Below are positions 7,824 to 14,575 of a stretch of DNA of 64,000 nucleotides, one piece after another (position 1 is the first letter of the stretch; each line of letters begins with the position of its first letter). The translations under genes and the position numbers were made by a program. Under the pieces are notes generated by a model. That model had not been told where the DNA came from. It ran no database searches and saw only the letters and a program-made list of their open reading frames with translations. The stretch is taken from NCBI GenBank assembly GCA_028710885.1, contig JAQTTG010000001.1:248001-312000 (forward strand). Reading direction: 5' to 3'. Source of the DNA: Sulfuricurvum sp. Lineage in GTDB: Bacteria; Campylobacterota; Campylobacteria; Campylobacterales; Sulfurimonadaceae.

Positions 7824-8297
7824 ATGGCTATTACCAAAAATACAATCGTTACACTCGATTATCATATCAATGACACCGAAGGAAACCTTCTTCACGAAGA
7901 AGAGGAATCCCTAGTCTATCTTCACGGTGGTTACGGTCACATTTTTCCAACAGTTGAAAAAGCATTAGAGGGAAAAACAATCGGGGAATCATTTTCGATA
8001 ATTCTATCATCAGATAAAGCGTTTGGAGACTACAATCCCGCACTTGTTATCACAGAAGATCTCAGTGAATTGCCGACAGAAGTAAGCGTAGGTATGGAAC
8101 TCGACGGATATTTTGAAGAAGATGCGGATGATGTCATCATCTATACCGTTACCGAAATCAACGGTAATCAAGCCACGATGGATGGTAATCACCCACTTGC
8201 AGGCATGGATCTGGTTTTCGAAGGTACGGTTTTAGATATACATGAAGCAACAAGCGAAGAGATCAAAGAGATACTTGAGTTTCATCACCACCATTAA
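7824..8297 (+). CDS. SlyD-type FKBP peptidyl-prolyl isomerase
   Basis: Cytoplasmic proline isomerase and chaperone of the SlyD branch (157 aa). The split FKBP domain shows NTIVTLDYHINDTEGNLL, YLHGGYGHIFPTVEKALEG and FGDYNPALV, with the inserted chaperone flap in between and the return strand GNHPLAGMDLVFEG. The tail ends in four His residues, a much reduced version of the metal-binding tail of E. coli SlyD. A similar protein is encoded about 0.8 kb downstream, so this looks like a local duplication. The start at 7824 follows the -10 box position. Confidence 0.88.
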   Translation: MAITKNTIVTLDYHINDTEGNLLHEEEESLVYLHGGYGHIFPTVEKALEGKTIGESFSIILSSDKAFGDYNPALVITEDLSELPTEVSVGMELDGYFEEDADDVIIYTVTEINGNQATMDGNHPLAGMDLVFEGTVLDIHEATSEEIKEILEFHHHH

Positions 8298-8318
8298 CAA
8301 TATCGGAGTTTACACTCT

Positions 8319-8340
8319 CTCATCCCTCTTTGGGGATGAG
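8319..8340. terminator. Hairpin between convergent genes
   Basis: Perfect 8-bp arms CTCATCCC and GGGATGAG around a 6-nt loop, between the SlyD-type gene and the convergent hydrolase. No good U-tract on either strand. Confidence 0.4.
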
Positions 8341-8362
8341 AATTCATCTGATAAAGATAGCT

Positions 8363-9004
8363 TTATTCCAGCCACCCTTCTACCTCTTCGATAAAAAAGT
8401 CATCCGATCCATCCAAAACATGATTTGCACCTTCAATGCCGTATTGTCGGTAATGTGCTCCGACTAATGATGCACGTTGAATTGCAAACCTTTCATCCTC
8501 ACTATTATCTCTCCCCCAAACATCCAACGTTTTGATCTTAATATGAGCCATATTATCGGTACATGAAATCAACTTGCTCTTGTTTCCGCGACACCCGACA
8601 GCAATGTATCCCGCAATCGGTGCATTGGGATGGGAAACCAGATAGCTGCTAGTCATCCCCGCACCCAGTGAATGCCCCATCAGATAAATCGTTTTAACCC
8701 CTTTGCTATGCAAAAAGTCGATCGCCTGATCGATCATTGCATCGACTTTCGGCTGCTCTTTCTCATAATCTTCATACGCTTCGTATTGATTGGGCATCTG
8801 CAATGATAATGTGTGAAAGCCGATATCTTTATTGAGTGCCAGTCGCAGAGGCTTTACCACTTTGAAATCAGGGTTCATCCCTTTGCCGTGTGCCAAAATA
8901 ATCCCTTGATCACTTTGTCCTTGCAGATAAAGGGCGTTTTCAGGGATTGACGCGGCAAACATATACACCGGAAGTAGAATCGATAGCAGGGAAAGACGAC
9001 GCAT
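8363..9004 (-). CDS. Exported alpha/beta hydrolase
   Basis: Secreted or periplasmic hydrolase of 213 aa. A signal peptide (MRRLSLLSILLPVYMFAAS) precedes an alpha/beta-hydrolase domain. The oxyanion-region motif LAHGKG, the nucleophile elbow GHSLGAG and a C-terminal His in GANHVLDG are visible, and WGRDNSEDE could supply the acid. The substrate is not evident; it resembles DUF3530-like or dienelactone-type hydrolases only loosely. AAGGAT lies upstream of the ATG. It sits between two SlyD-type genes on the opposite strand. Confidence 0.75.
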   Translation of the reverse strand: MRRLSLLSILLPVYMFAASIPENALYLQGQSDQGIILAHGKGMNPDFKVVKPLRLALNKDIGFHTLSLQMPNQYEAYEDYEKEQPKVDAMIDQAIDFLHSKGVKTIYLMGHSLGAGMTSSYLVSHPNAPIAGYIAVGCRGNKSKLISCTDNMAHIKIKTLDVWGRDNSEDERFAIQRASLVGAHYRQYGIEGANHVLDGSDDFFIEEVEGWLE

Positions 9005-9080
9005 GTGAGCATCCTTCTATTTTTGCATAAGCATACTCATTATCTATAAATTTTGTGTAAAAAAGAACTCAATGTAGTGT

Positions 9081-9086
9081 TAGAAT
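9081..9086 (+). promoter_or_regulatory. Probable -10 box for the second SlyD-type gene
   Basis: TAGAAT, 29 nt before ATG 9116, with AAAAGGAAA as ribosome binding site in between. Confidence 0.35.
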
Positions 9087-9115
9087 TTCATCATTATCAT
9101 TAAAAGGAAAATAGT

Positions 9116-9553
9116 ATGATTATCGCTAAAAATTGTATCGTAACTCTCAAGTACCGTGTCACGGATACAGATGAAGAACTGATTGATCCAGGTTCTGATC
9201 CGATTATTTATATCCATGGTGGATACGAAAGCATTTTCACACCAATCGAAGAAGCACTGGAAGGGAAATCCATCGGAGATTCATTCAAAGTGGCTCTTAG
9301 CGCTCACGAAGCATTCGGTGACTACAACGATGATCTTCTTATACGCGAGTCTTTAGATAATCTTCCCGAAAACCTTGAAGTAGGTATGCAAATGGAAGGA
9401 AATGATATCTTGTATATGGTTACTGAAATTCAAGAAGATCATGCCATTCTTGATGGTAATCATCCTTTTGCTGGACTAAATCTCATTTTTGAGGGATCAG
9501 TCAACGATATTCGACCGGCAACCGAAGAAGAAATTAAAAACGCCGCTATTTAA
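9116..9553 (+). CDS. Second SlyD-type FKBP peptidyl-prolyl isomerase
   Basis: A paralogue of the upstream isomerase (145 aa) with the same order of motifs: NCIVTLKYRVTDTDEEL, YIHGGYESIFTPIEEALEG, FGDYNDDLL and GNHPFAGLNLIFEG. It lacks any His-rich tail, so metal binding is unlikely. It has its own ribosome binding site and probable promoter and is not co-transcribed with the first copy, from which it is separated by a minus-strand gene. The role is proline isomerisation or holdase activity in the cytoplasm. Why two are kept is unclear. Confidence 0.88.
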   Translation: MIIAKNCIVTLKYRVTDTDEELIDPGSDPIIYIHGGYESIFTPIEEALEGKSIGDSFKVALSAHEAFGDYNDDLLIRESLDNLPENLEVGMQMEGNDILYMVTEIQEDHAILDGNHPFAGLNLIFEGSVNDIRPATEEEIKNAAI

Positions 9554-9562
9554 AGGGATTAA

Positions 9563-9829
9563 ATTCCTACTCTCGACACAGCTGCATATTCCGTTGGAAG
9601 TGCTGATTCCGAAAGCGTCGGCGTAGGGGTTTTCACCCATCGCCCTTATCCATCTTTCCCCGCATACATCGTATTCGGAGACAAAACCCTCTATGAACTC
9701 GCCGAACAACTGCCGAGCAATAAAGATGAGATGCTGAGTATCAGCGGTATCGGAGAGGTAAAATTCGAGCGGTATGGGGAAGCGTTTCTGAAGCTCTCGA
9801 ATGAATTGAGAGTAAAAGAGGGTCTATAA
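9563..9829 (+). pseudogene. Remnant of a RecQ-type helicase 3' end (HRDC domain)
   Basis: The stretch 9554-9877 has no intact gene. One frame, opening after a TAA at 9560-9562 and ending in TAA at 9827-9829, encodes an HRDC domain: PAYIVFGDKTLYELAEQLPS, then SISGIGEVKFERYGEAFLKL. This is the usual C-terminus of RecQ helicases. The segment lacks a start codon, a ribosome binding site and all helicase motifs, and the residues before PAYIVF do not resemble a helicase. I read it as the 3' scar of a deleted gene. A stand-alone HRDC protein from a rare start is less likely. Confidence 0.6.
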
Positions 9830-9864
9830 ACGAACATAGTAAAAGATTTTTTCTCTACCCGTTG

Positions 9865-9870
9865 TATAAT
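9865..9870 (+). promoter_or_regulatory. -10 box predicting a leaderless mRNA for the nucleotidyltransferase
   Basis: TATAAT ending seven bases before ATG 9878, with no Shine-Dalgarno sequence. Transcription should start at the start codon or one base away. Confidence 0.5.
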
Positions 9871-9877
9871 AATCATT

Positions 9878-10192
9878 ATGAAACCGACAAAAGAACATAT
9901 TTTAGACTACCTACACGAACTCAAACACGAGTTACACGCCGATGGCATCGTCCAAATCGGGTTATTTGGCAGTTACGCACGTGGTGAAAATACCCTCTAC
10001 AGCGATATAGATGTCGCCATTAAAAAAGAGGAAAGCTACCTGCAACACCGCAATGCATACACCTATTTTGAAGAGGTTGCAAAAATCAAAAAACGACTCT
10101 TTGAAAAATTTCATCGCAGCAGTGACGTATTTGATTTGGACAGCCGTTCGAGTATGAAAGACTCTATCCTAAAGGATATCATCTATGTATAG
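9878..10192 (+). CDS. MNT-type minimal nucleotidyltransferase
   Basis: A 104-residue minimal nucleotidyltransferase of the DNA polymerase beta superfamily. The catalytic signature is intact: GLFGSYARGE followed by SDIDVAI, with a further Asp in VFDLDS. In MNT/HEPN modules the MNT protein usually AMPylates and silences a HEPN RNase toxin encoded immediately downstream. Here the downstream frame begins at 10185, overlapping the stop, but ends after 12 codons, and an HNH gene follows. The MNT gene may therefore be an orphan antitoxin. The nucleotidyltransferase fold is well supported; the toxin-antitoxin role is inferred. Confidence 0.85.
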   Translation: MKPTKEHILDYLHELKHELHADGIVQIGLFGSYARGENTLYSDIDVAIKKEESYLQHRNAYTYFEEVAKIKKRLFEKFHRSSDVFDLDSRSSMKDSILKDIIYV

Positions 10193-10223
10193 TGAAAGAG
10201 CGGTTGAGTGGTCAAGATATTAA
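10185..10223 (+). pseudogene. Possible 5' stub of a HEPN partner gene
   Basis: An ATG overlapping the nucleotidyltransferase stop opens a frame reading MYSERAVEWSRY and then TAA. The overlap is the arrangement expected for a HEPN/DUF86 partner, but nothing resembling the HEPN RxxxxH motif follows in any frame. It is too short to prove homology. If real, the partner was cut off where the AT-rich HNH segment begins. Confidence 0.3.
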
Positions 10224-10248
10224 TTTATTCACAAGAAGAGAATATTTA

Positions 10249-10908
10249 ATGGAAAAAAAATTTGAATTTATATCAGCAGAAAAAGCACCTGTATCAGAGG
10301 AAGAAATCATTGCAGATTTAAAATTAGTAGCCAAAAATTTAAATGAAAAAAATATTACTTCCAGACAATATGCTGAATATGGCAAATATGCTTCTACAAC
10401 AGTTAGTCGTAAATTTGGAAGTTGGAATCAAGCACTTGAAATTGCTGGTTTAAAATTATCAAACGAATGTAATATTTCGGACGAACGACTTTATAATAAT
10501 CTACTAAATCTATGGGAACATCTTGGACGCCAACCAAGCAGACGTGATTTAACAAATAAATTATCTGAATTTTCTCAAAGTCCATACAATCGGAGATTTA
10601 CAACATGGACAAATGCGCTTCAATCGTTTGTGATATGGGCAAATAGTGAAGAATTAACTGCACCTGCGAGTACAGAATATTTAGTTAAAAAAATGTCAAC
10701 TAGTCGTGACCCATCACTTAGACTACGCTTTCAAGTTATGCGAAGAGATAACTTTACTTGCCAACAATGCGGTGCCAGCCCAGCAAAAGATCCATCAACG
10801 GAATTACATTTAGATCATATCTTTCCTTGGAGCAAAGGAGGAGAGACAACCTTTGAAAATTTGCAAACTTTGTGTTCAAATTGTAATCTTGGAAAAAGCA
10901 ATTTATAA
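10249..10908 (+). CDS. HNH endonuclease with homing-endonuclease-associated repeats
   Basis: A 219-residue protein. The first 150 residues contain two or three HNH-associated DNA-binding repeats, recognisable by RKFGSWNQALEIAGL and RRFTTWTNALQSF. The C-terminus is a complete HNH nuclease: MRRDNFTCQQCG, LHLDHIFPWSKGG and NLQTLCSNCNLGKSN, giving the four zinc Cys and the catalytic His. The gene is visibly richer in A and T than its neighbours and is followed by palindromic repeats, as expected for a mobile or homing nuclease. The start ATG 10249 has AAGAG upstream; a GTG at 10192 in frame is possible but lacks a site. Target unknown. Confidence 0.8.
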   Translation: MEKKFEFISAEKAPVSEEEIIADLKLVAKNLNEKNITSRQYAEYGKYASTTVSRKFGSWNQALEIAGLKLSNECNISDERLYNNLLNLWEHLGRQPSRRDLTNKLSEFSQSPYNRRFTTWTNALQSFVIWANSEELTAPASTEYLVKKMSTSRDPSLRLRFQVMRRDNFTCQQCGASPAKDPSTELHLDHIFPWSKGGETTFENLQTLCSNCNLGKSNL

Positions 10909-10922
10909 CTAATTCTATACCG

Positions 10923-10980
10923 TTCACCCTGAGCCTGTCGAAGGGTGAATTGTTCATGGTTCGACACGCTCACCACGAAC
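10923..10980. repeat. Paired palindromic extragenic repeat
   Basis: Two adjacent hairpin units in opposite orientation. The first has arms TTCACCCT (10923-10930) and AGGGTGAA (10942-10949). The second has arms GTTCATGG (10952-10959) and CCACGAAC (10973-10980) with one mismatch. The unit cores, CTGTCGA and TTCGACA-type, are roughly inverted copies. The sequence closely resembles a dispersed REP-like repeat carrying TTCGACA-GCTCA seen in many bacterial genomes. It marks the 3' edge of the HNH segment. No second copy was noticed in this window. Confidence 0.7.
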
Positions 10981-11013
10981 GTGAACTAAATTATCTGTAA
11001 AAAATTTAATAAA

Positions 11014-11427
11014 TCATTCCTTCACTTTCCCCCGCATTTTCTTGATATTCCCATGCTTCGTTTTACTGTCCATTCGCCGTTTCTGAGAGTTGCGGGTCGG
11101 TTTGGTCGCTTTACGCTTTTTTTGGACAACTGTGACACTTTTTATCAGCTCTTTGAGCCTCTCCAAAGCCGCTTCTTTGTTCTCTTCTTGAGAGCGTGAC
11201 TCTTGGGATTTGATGTTGATGACACCCTCTTTGGTGATCCGATGATCGGTGAGTTCTAAGAGTCGATCTTTGTAAAAGTCGGGAAGGGTGGAGGCGCTAA
11301 TATCGAAACGGAGATGGATCGCAGTGGAGACTTTGTTCACATTTTGCCCCCCTGCTCCCTGAGAACGGATAGCGGTAATCTCGATCTCAGAATCGGGGAT
11401 GCTAACGGAGTGGGAGATTTGTAGCAT
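11014..11427 (-). CDS. arfB: Peptidyl-tRNA hydrolase ArfB, ribosome rescue
   Basis: Releases stalled peptides from ribosomes that lack a stop codon. The release-factor-like catalytic loop [13 protein letters not shown] carries the GGQ motif, near residue 25. The basic tail, rich in Lys and Arg ([16 protein letters not shown]), fits the ArfB tail that enters the empty mRNA channel. At 137 residues it has normal length. It lies 18 bp behind rhlE on the same strand, probably in one transcript. No canonical release-factor domains 1-2 are present, so it is not PrfA or PrfB. Confidence 0.9.
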   Translation of the reverse strand: MLQISHSVSIPDSEIEITAIRSQGAGGQNVNKVSTAIHLRFDISASTLPDFYKDRLLELTDHRITKEGVINIKSQESRSQEENKEAALERLKELIKSVTVVQKKRKATKPTRNSQKRRMDSKTKHGNIKKMRGKVKE

Positions 11428-11445
11428 GAAATGTCGTCCGAGAGA

Positions 11446-12825
11446 TTATCTCCCGCGACCGCCCGATTTTTTCGGTGAAGGTTTTTTAGAGTTACCGAAA
11501 GCACTGTTTCTGGTTGACGAATTTCCCTGAGCTGAATCTTCATCACGTGCAAGGCGAGGTCCGCGCTTACCGGCAAATTTTGGCTGAACAGGAGCTTTTT
11601 TACGTTTGTTTCCAAATGCACCGGCAGTTTTTCCCTTTTTCTCAGCCTCTTTCGAGAGACTTTTACCGCGCGTTTTGACGAGGGCATTGTCCGCAGGTGG
11701 CTCAAATCCGGCAACCAAGATCGTCTCGACATTTTTGCCGAGCATCGTGATAATCTTCGACCATGAGATATGTTCGGCGGAGGAGAGAAGCGTGATAGCC
11801 AGACCGTCATTACCTGCACGTCCCGTTCGTCCGATACGGTGAAGATAGTCGGTGCTGACATGGGGGATGTCGTAGTTGATAACGACATCGAGTCCTTCAA
11901 TATCCAAGCCGCGCGCAGCGATATCGGTCGCTACGAGAATACGTGTATTTCCTTCTCGAAACTCAGTGAGTGCCCGATCTCTGGCACCATGTTTTTTATC
12001 GCCGTGAATCACGACGTTTTTGAGCCCGCTGGCGGTAAGATCGGTACTTACCTCATCCGCTTCGGCTTTGGTGCGGGTAAAGACGAGGACTTGGGGATAG
12101 TTGTTCGAACCGATCAGGTACGATAAAAGCTCTTTTTTACGCTCTTTTTCAACCGGATGAACCACTTGACGCAATGTCATATCGGCGGCTTTGAGATTAT
12201 CGATCTCTACCAACAGCGGTTTGTTGAGGATCTTTTCGCTCAACTGTTTGACCGCACCCGTCATCGTTGCCGAAAAGAGCATATTTTGCCGTTTTAGCGG
12301 AAGTAAATCGATGATCTGCCCCACTTCACGGATAAATCCCATATCAAAGATCGTATCGGCTTCGTCAAACACCAAATATTCGATGCGAGACAATGGAACA
12401 TGTCCTTGTTTATTGAGCTCGATCAGGCGTCCTGGAGTGGCGACGATAATATCAACTCCCTCCTCCAGCTCTTTTGCCTGACGAGCCATATTGGCTCCTC
12501 CGTACAAGGCGATAGTAGTGATTTCAAGCCCTGCGCCGTACGAACGGATCGCTTCTGCTACCTGTGATGCGAGCTCACGTGTCGGAACAATCACCAATGC
12601 TCGGGCACTTGATTGTTTGGTACCGCCAGCACTGATGAGTTTATGGATGATCGGAAGGGCAAACGCGGCAGTTTTTCCTGTCCCTGTTTGAGCAGCTCCG
12701 AGGATATCCCGCCCACGCAATACGAGAGGAATGACCTGTGATTGGATCGGAGTCGGCTCACTGTACCCTTTTTCATTTAGAGTATCGAGAAGGTGCGGGC
12801 TAAGCCCTAAAGTCGTAAATGACAT
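11446..12825 (-). CDS. rhlE: DEAD-box RNA helicase, RhlE type
   Basis: ATP-dependent RNA helicase of 459 aa. Motifs in order are the Q-motif PTPIQSQVIP, AQTGTGKTAAF, PTRELA, TPGR, DEAD, SAT and HRIGRTGRAG. The C-terminal 80 residues are basic and rich in Lys, Arg, Gly and Ser, usual for RhlE-type enzymes acting in ribosome assembly or RNA decay. AAGG lies upstream of the ATG. The arfB gene follows directly. RhlE versus other DEAD-box subfamilies is judged from motif spacing and tail. Confidence 0.9.
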   Translation of the reverse strand: MSFTTLGLSPHLLDTLNEKGYSEPTPIQSQVIPLVLRGRDILGAAQTGTGKTAAFALPIIHKLISAGGTKQSSARALVIVPTRELASQVAEAIRSYGAGLEITTIALYGGANMARQAKELEEGVDIIVATPGRLIELNKQGHVPLSRIEYLVFDEADTIFDMGFIREVGQIIDLLPLKRQNMLFSATMTGAVKQLSEKILNKPLLVEIDNLKAADMTLRQVVHPVEKERKKELLSYLIGSNNYPQVLVFTRTKAEADEVSTDLTASGLKNVVIHGDKKHGARDRALTEFREGNTRILVATDIAARGLDIEGLDVVINYDIPHVSTDYLHRIGRTGRAGNDGLAITLLSSAEHISWSKIITMLGKNVETILVAGFEPPADNALVKTRGKSLSKEAEKKGKTAGAFGNKRKKAPVQPKFAGKRGPRLARDEDSAQGNSSTRNSAFGNSKKPSPKKSGGRGR

Positions 12826-12943
12826 ATGGTGAGTACCTTTTTGGTATGTTATTAATATATATTAACATTTTATCGCTTCAAACCTCCCATTTCTGGCATT
12901 TTTTTTGCTAGGATACGGCAATTGAATTTTTGGGAGAATATGA

Positions 12944-14155
12944 GTGAAAGCACTGGCGCTTTTAATAGGATATATCACGTTAACATGGGGAGCACTGACA
13001 ACAAGCGGTATTGTTCTCGACAAAAAAACCAATAAGCCGATTTGCGATGCGATTGTCATTTCAGATTCAAAAGAATATCGTACCGATTGTAACGGTACAT
13101 TTATAATCCCTCAATCAAAATCCATAGGTATTCGGGCAATCGGTTATGACCGTAAGTTTTATGTCAGTGGTGGAAAAATGTACCTCAATCGTTTTATCCC
13201 AAAAGCACTTTATCTCTCAAGTTTTGGTGCCACTAACGGTAAAATCATGAGTAATGCCAAGCAGATCATTCAGAATACAGAAGTCAATGCCCTAGTCATT
13301 GATATCAAAATGGATCGAGGACAAATCGCTTTTAAAACCGATAATCCAATTGCCAATAAAATCGGTGCACAAGATTTGATTTTATTCAAAGATATCAAAA
13401 AATTTGTTGCCGATTTGCACAAAGAAGGAATCTATGTCATCGCCCGTATTGTTTCGTTCAAAGATACTCCTTATGTAACTGCTCATCCTGAGATGGGTGT
13501 CCATACAAATGATGGATCACTGTTTAAAGACAAAGAAGGATTGTACTGGATCGATGCATCTCACAAAGAGCCTCGTGCTTATATTCTGAGTATTGCATCA
13601 GAAGTTGCTGCATCAGGATTTGATGAAATACAATTCGATTATGTCCGTTTTCCAGATCGAAAGGGGATAAAGTTTGCAGTCGAAAACACACAAGCTGAAC
13701 GGGTAAAAGCTATTTCAGGATTTTTAGAAGAGGCACGTCGTGTTTTACTACCATACAATGTCTTTTTATCTGCCGATATTTTCGGTTATGTGAGTTGGAA
13801 TGATGCCGATATCGATATCGGTCAGCGGGTTGATGCGCTCTCACCTTATGTCGATTATCTCTCGCCTATGCTCTATCCAAGTGGTTTTCATATGGGAATT
13901 CCGGGACATCCTAACCCTGTTCAAGCAAATTATGAGATTGTCAAACAATCCCTCGATCAAGCCCTCAAAAAATCGGGAACTTCCCCTATGGCTTATCGTC
14001 CATGGCTCCAAGCATTTCGTGATTACGCATTCGACCGTCGTATATATGGAGCCCAAGAGATTAGTGACCAGATTCGAGGATGTGATGATTTTGGAAGTTG
14101 CGGATGGATACTATGGAATCCACGCAATGTTTATACTCAGCAAGGGTTAAAGTAA
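12944..14155 (+). CDS. Exported DUF4015 putative glycoside hydrolase
   Basis: A 403-residue exported protein. A signal peptide (ALALLIGYITLTWGA) is followed by a short carboxypeptidase-regulatory-like beta domain (about 20-85). The main domain (about 90-400) is of the DUF4015 type, a TIM-barrel family related to glycoside hydrolases. Conserved pieces are NALVIDIKMDRG, GFDEIQFDYVRFPD, LSADIFGY and YLSPMLYPSGFH. The acidic residues in DEIQFDYVRFP are the likely catalytic ones. The start is GTG 12944 with GGGAG upstream; an ATG at 12940 is out of frame. The substrate is unknown. Confidence 0.8.
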   Translation: MKALALLIGYITLTWGALTTSGIVLDKKTNKPICDAIVISDSKEYRTDCNGTFIIPQSKSIGIRAIGYDRKFYVSGGKMYLNRFIPKALYLSSFGATNGKIMSNAKQIIQNTEVNALVIDIKMDRGQIAFKTDNPIANKIGAQDLILFKDIKKFVADLHKEGIYVIARIVSFKDTPYVTAHPEMGVHTNDGSLFKDKEGLYWIDASHKEPRAYILSIASEVAASGFDEIQFDYVRFPDRKGIKFAVENTQAERVKAISGFLEEARRVLLPYNVFLSADIFGYVSWNDADIDIGQRVDALSPYVDYLSPMLYPSGFHMGIPGHPNPVQANYEIVKQSLDQALKKSGTSPMAYRPWLQAFRDYAFDRRIYGAQEISDQIRGCDDFGSCGWILWNPRNVYTQQGLK

Positions 14156-14186
14156 AAATTAAGTACAATAAAAAGAAAGAGGTATT

Positions 14187-14564
14187 ATGAATTCTGAAAA
14201 AGTCATCTCCGGTTTTTTTATCATTCTCGCACTTACCCTCAATTTCGGTTTTGTGTATGGTGATTTTGATGTTATGGCGTATCACAGTGCTTATGAGTTG
14301 GTAGCTGCAATCACGATTAATATCATTGCAACTATCATGAAACTCGGTGATAAAACTCAAACCGGATCAGTTCTCCTCGCTACCAGCTTCGTAGCCGACT
14401 TGCAATTAATTGCAGCAGCCACTTTTTGGGGAATTACAAATATGACAGGTATTATGACGCCTGAACTTTTTACTATTGTTGTTTCATTAGCTGCGGGAGC
14501 ATTGGTTGCCAACATTATCTCCGTCACTCTTTTCGTCGGTGAAACACTTCTGCTTAAACGTTAA
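14187..14564 (+). CDS. Small four-span membrane protein, DUF6394-like
   Basis: A 125-residue integral membrane protein with about four hydrophobic segments and a short hydrophilic loop KLGDKTQTG. It resembles a Campylobacterota family that I recall as DUF6394, often encoded beside K+ channel proteins. That name is from memory and not checked. Here it is 11 bp upstream of an RCK-domain channel gene in the same direction, which suggests a partner or accessory role in potassium transport. AAAGAGG lies upstream of the ATG. Confidence 0.65.
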   Translation: MNSEKVISGFFIILALTLNFGFVYGDFDVMAYHSAYELVAAITINIIATIMKLGDKTQTGSVLLATSFVADLQLIAAATFWGITNMTGIMTPELFTIVVSLAAGALVANIISVTLFVGETLLLKR

Positions 14565-14575
14565 GCTTTTTTACC

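Noticed and set aside
10923-10980. Short repeated palindromes that could suggest a CRISPR array
   Set aside because: Only two inverted units, no spacers of regular length and no cas genes nearby; it fits an extragenic palindromic repeat.
9878-10980. A complete defence island
   Set aside because: Only a nucleotidyltransferase, a stub and one HNH gene are present; no restriction, Abi, CBASS or similar set was found on either side.
11337-11900. Long minus-strand reading frame overlapping rhlE and arfB
   Set aside because: It lies in another frame of two well-supported genes and its translation resembles no protein family; a shadow frame.
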